Shown in pieces: positions 63,989 to 64,000 of a DNA stretch of 64,000 nt. The notes under the pieces are model-generated. The model was not told the DNA's origin. It worked only from the letters and a program-made list of their open reading frames with translations, and searched no databases. This DNA is from Pseudomonas sp. DY-1 (GTDB taxonomy: Bacteria; Pseudomonadota; Gammaproteobacteria; Pseudomonadales; Pseudomonadaceae). The translations under genes and the position numbers were made by a program. The stretch is from NCBI RefSeq assembly GCF_003626975.1, contig NZ_CP032616.1:1674001-1738000 (forward strand), in the 5' to 3' direction. Every line of letters starts with the position of its first letter. Position 1 is the stretch's first letter.

Positions 63989-64000
63989 ATGTCGCCACTC
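63989..64000 (+). CDS. Possible gene start cut by the right edge
   Basis: ATG at 63989 opens MSPL, with CGGAG nine bases upstream. Only four codons are visible, so neither family nor reality can be judged. Confidence 0.35.

Overview
This 64 kb window reads as chromosomal DNA of a Pseudomonas, close to but not the same as P. aeruginosa. The evidence is high GC with strong G/C third-position bias, an OprI lipoprotein of 83 residues, a PrrF-type iron-responsive sRNA, a LipA lipase with its foldase, ThrH, a TgpA transglutaminase operon, and a cysB/cysH/thrH/pabB neighbourhood. From memory of PAO1, the block at 8.6-28.7 kb resembles the PA1750-PA1764 region, 30.8-51 kb resembles PA2853-PA2875, and 52-63.8 kb resembles the FadE/tRNA-Gly-Glu region near PA2815-PA2819. 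If so, the window joins segments that are separate in P. aeruginosa. No phage, transposase, integron or CRISPR array was seen.

Region by region. 1-3.5 kb: a chemoreceptor cut by the left edge and a DUF3422 membrane protein. 3.5-8.6 kb: a prrF sRNA with a Fur box lying inside its promoter, a lipoate-ligase-like protein, a Tat-exported multicopper oxidase with an SCO copper chaperone, and a methyltransferase gene bracketed by two REP-like palindromes. 8.6-19.5 kb: a five-gene operon on the minus strand encoding a small secreted Ser/Gly-rich protein, a C39-like peptidase, a coiled-coil plus beta-barrel protein, a FadL-like barrel and a MalM-like repeat protein. Two overlapping MalT/LAL-type LuxR regulators lie upstream. 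The layout resembles the Fap amyloid and Acinetobacter Fil loci and is the best candidate here for a poorly described surface or secretion system.

19.5-28.8 kb: housekeeping metabolism (pabB, thrH, cysH, cysB, ketopantoate reductase, DAHP synthase) plus a universal stress protein, a 5'-nucleotidase and a thioredoxin-like/PilZ pair whose start codons overlap. 28.8-38 kb: cell envelope and thioesterase genes (GNAT, a membrane-anchored unknown, oprI, L,D-transpeptidase, tesA, an ABC exporter, greB, thpR). 38-45.4 kb: lipA-lif, a DoxX protein, an MltF-like lytic transglycosylase, TatD, a second chemoreceptor and an Mpo1-like protein. 45.5-52 kb: a thioesterase, a CHAD protein, the moxR-DUF58-tgpA operon and a stand-alone transglutaminase-like protein. 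52-55 kb: FadE and a PA2817-family protein.

55-60.5 kb: a cell-surface-signalling iron uptake operon: FecI-type sigma factor, FecR-type regulator, STN-containing TonB-dependent receptor, FoxB-like PepSY protein and a 57-residue membrane protein. 60.6-63.2 kb: a small secreted protein, a LysR regulator and a divergent fusion of a fatty-acid-hydroxylase-like membrane domain to an SRPBCC domain. 63.2-63.8 kb: five tRNA genes (3 Gly-GCC, 2 Glu-TTC) on the minus strand behind a good sigma-70 promoter. A possible gene start touches the right edge.
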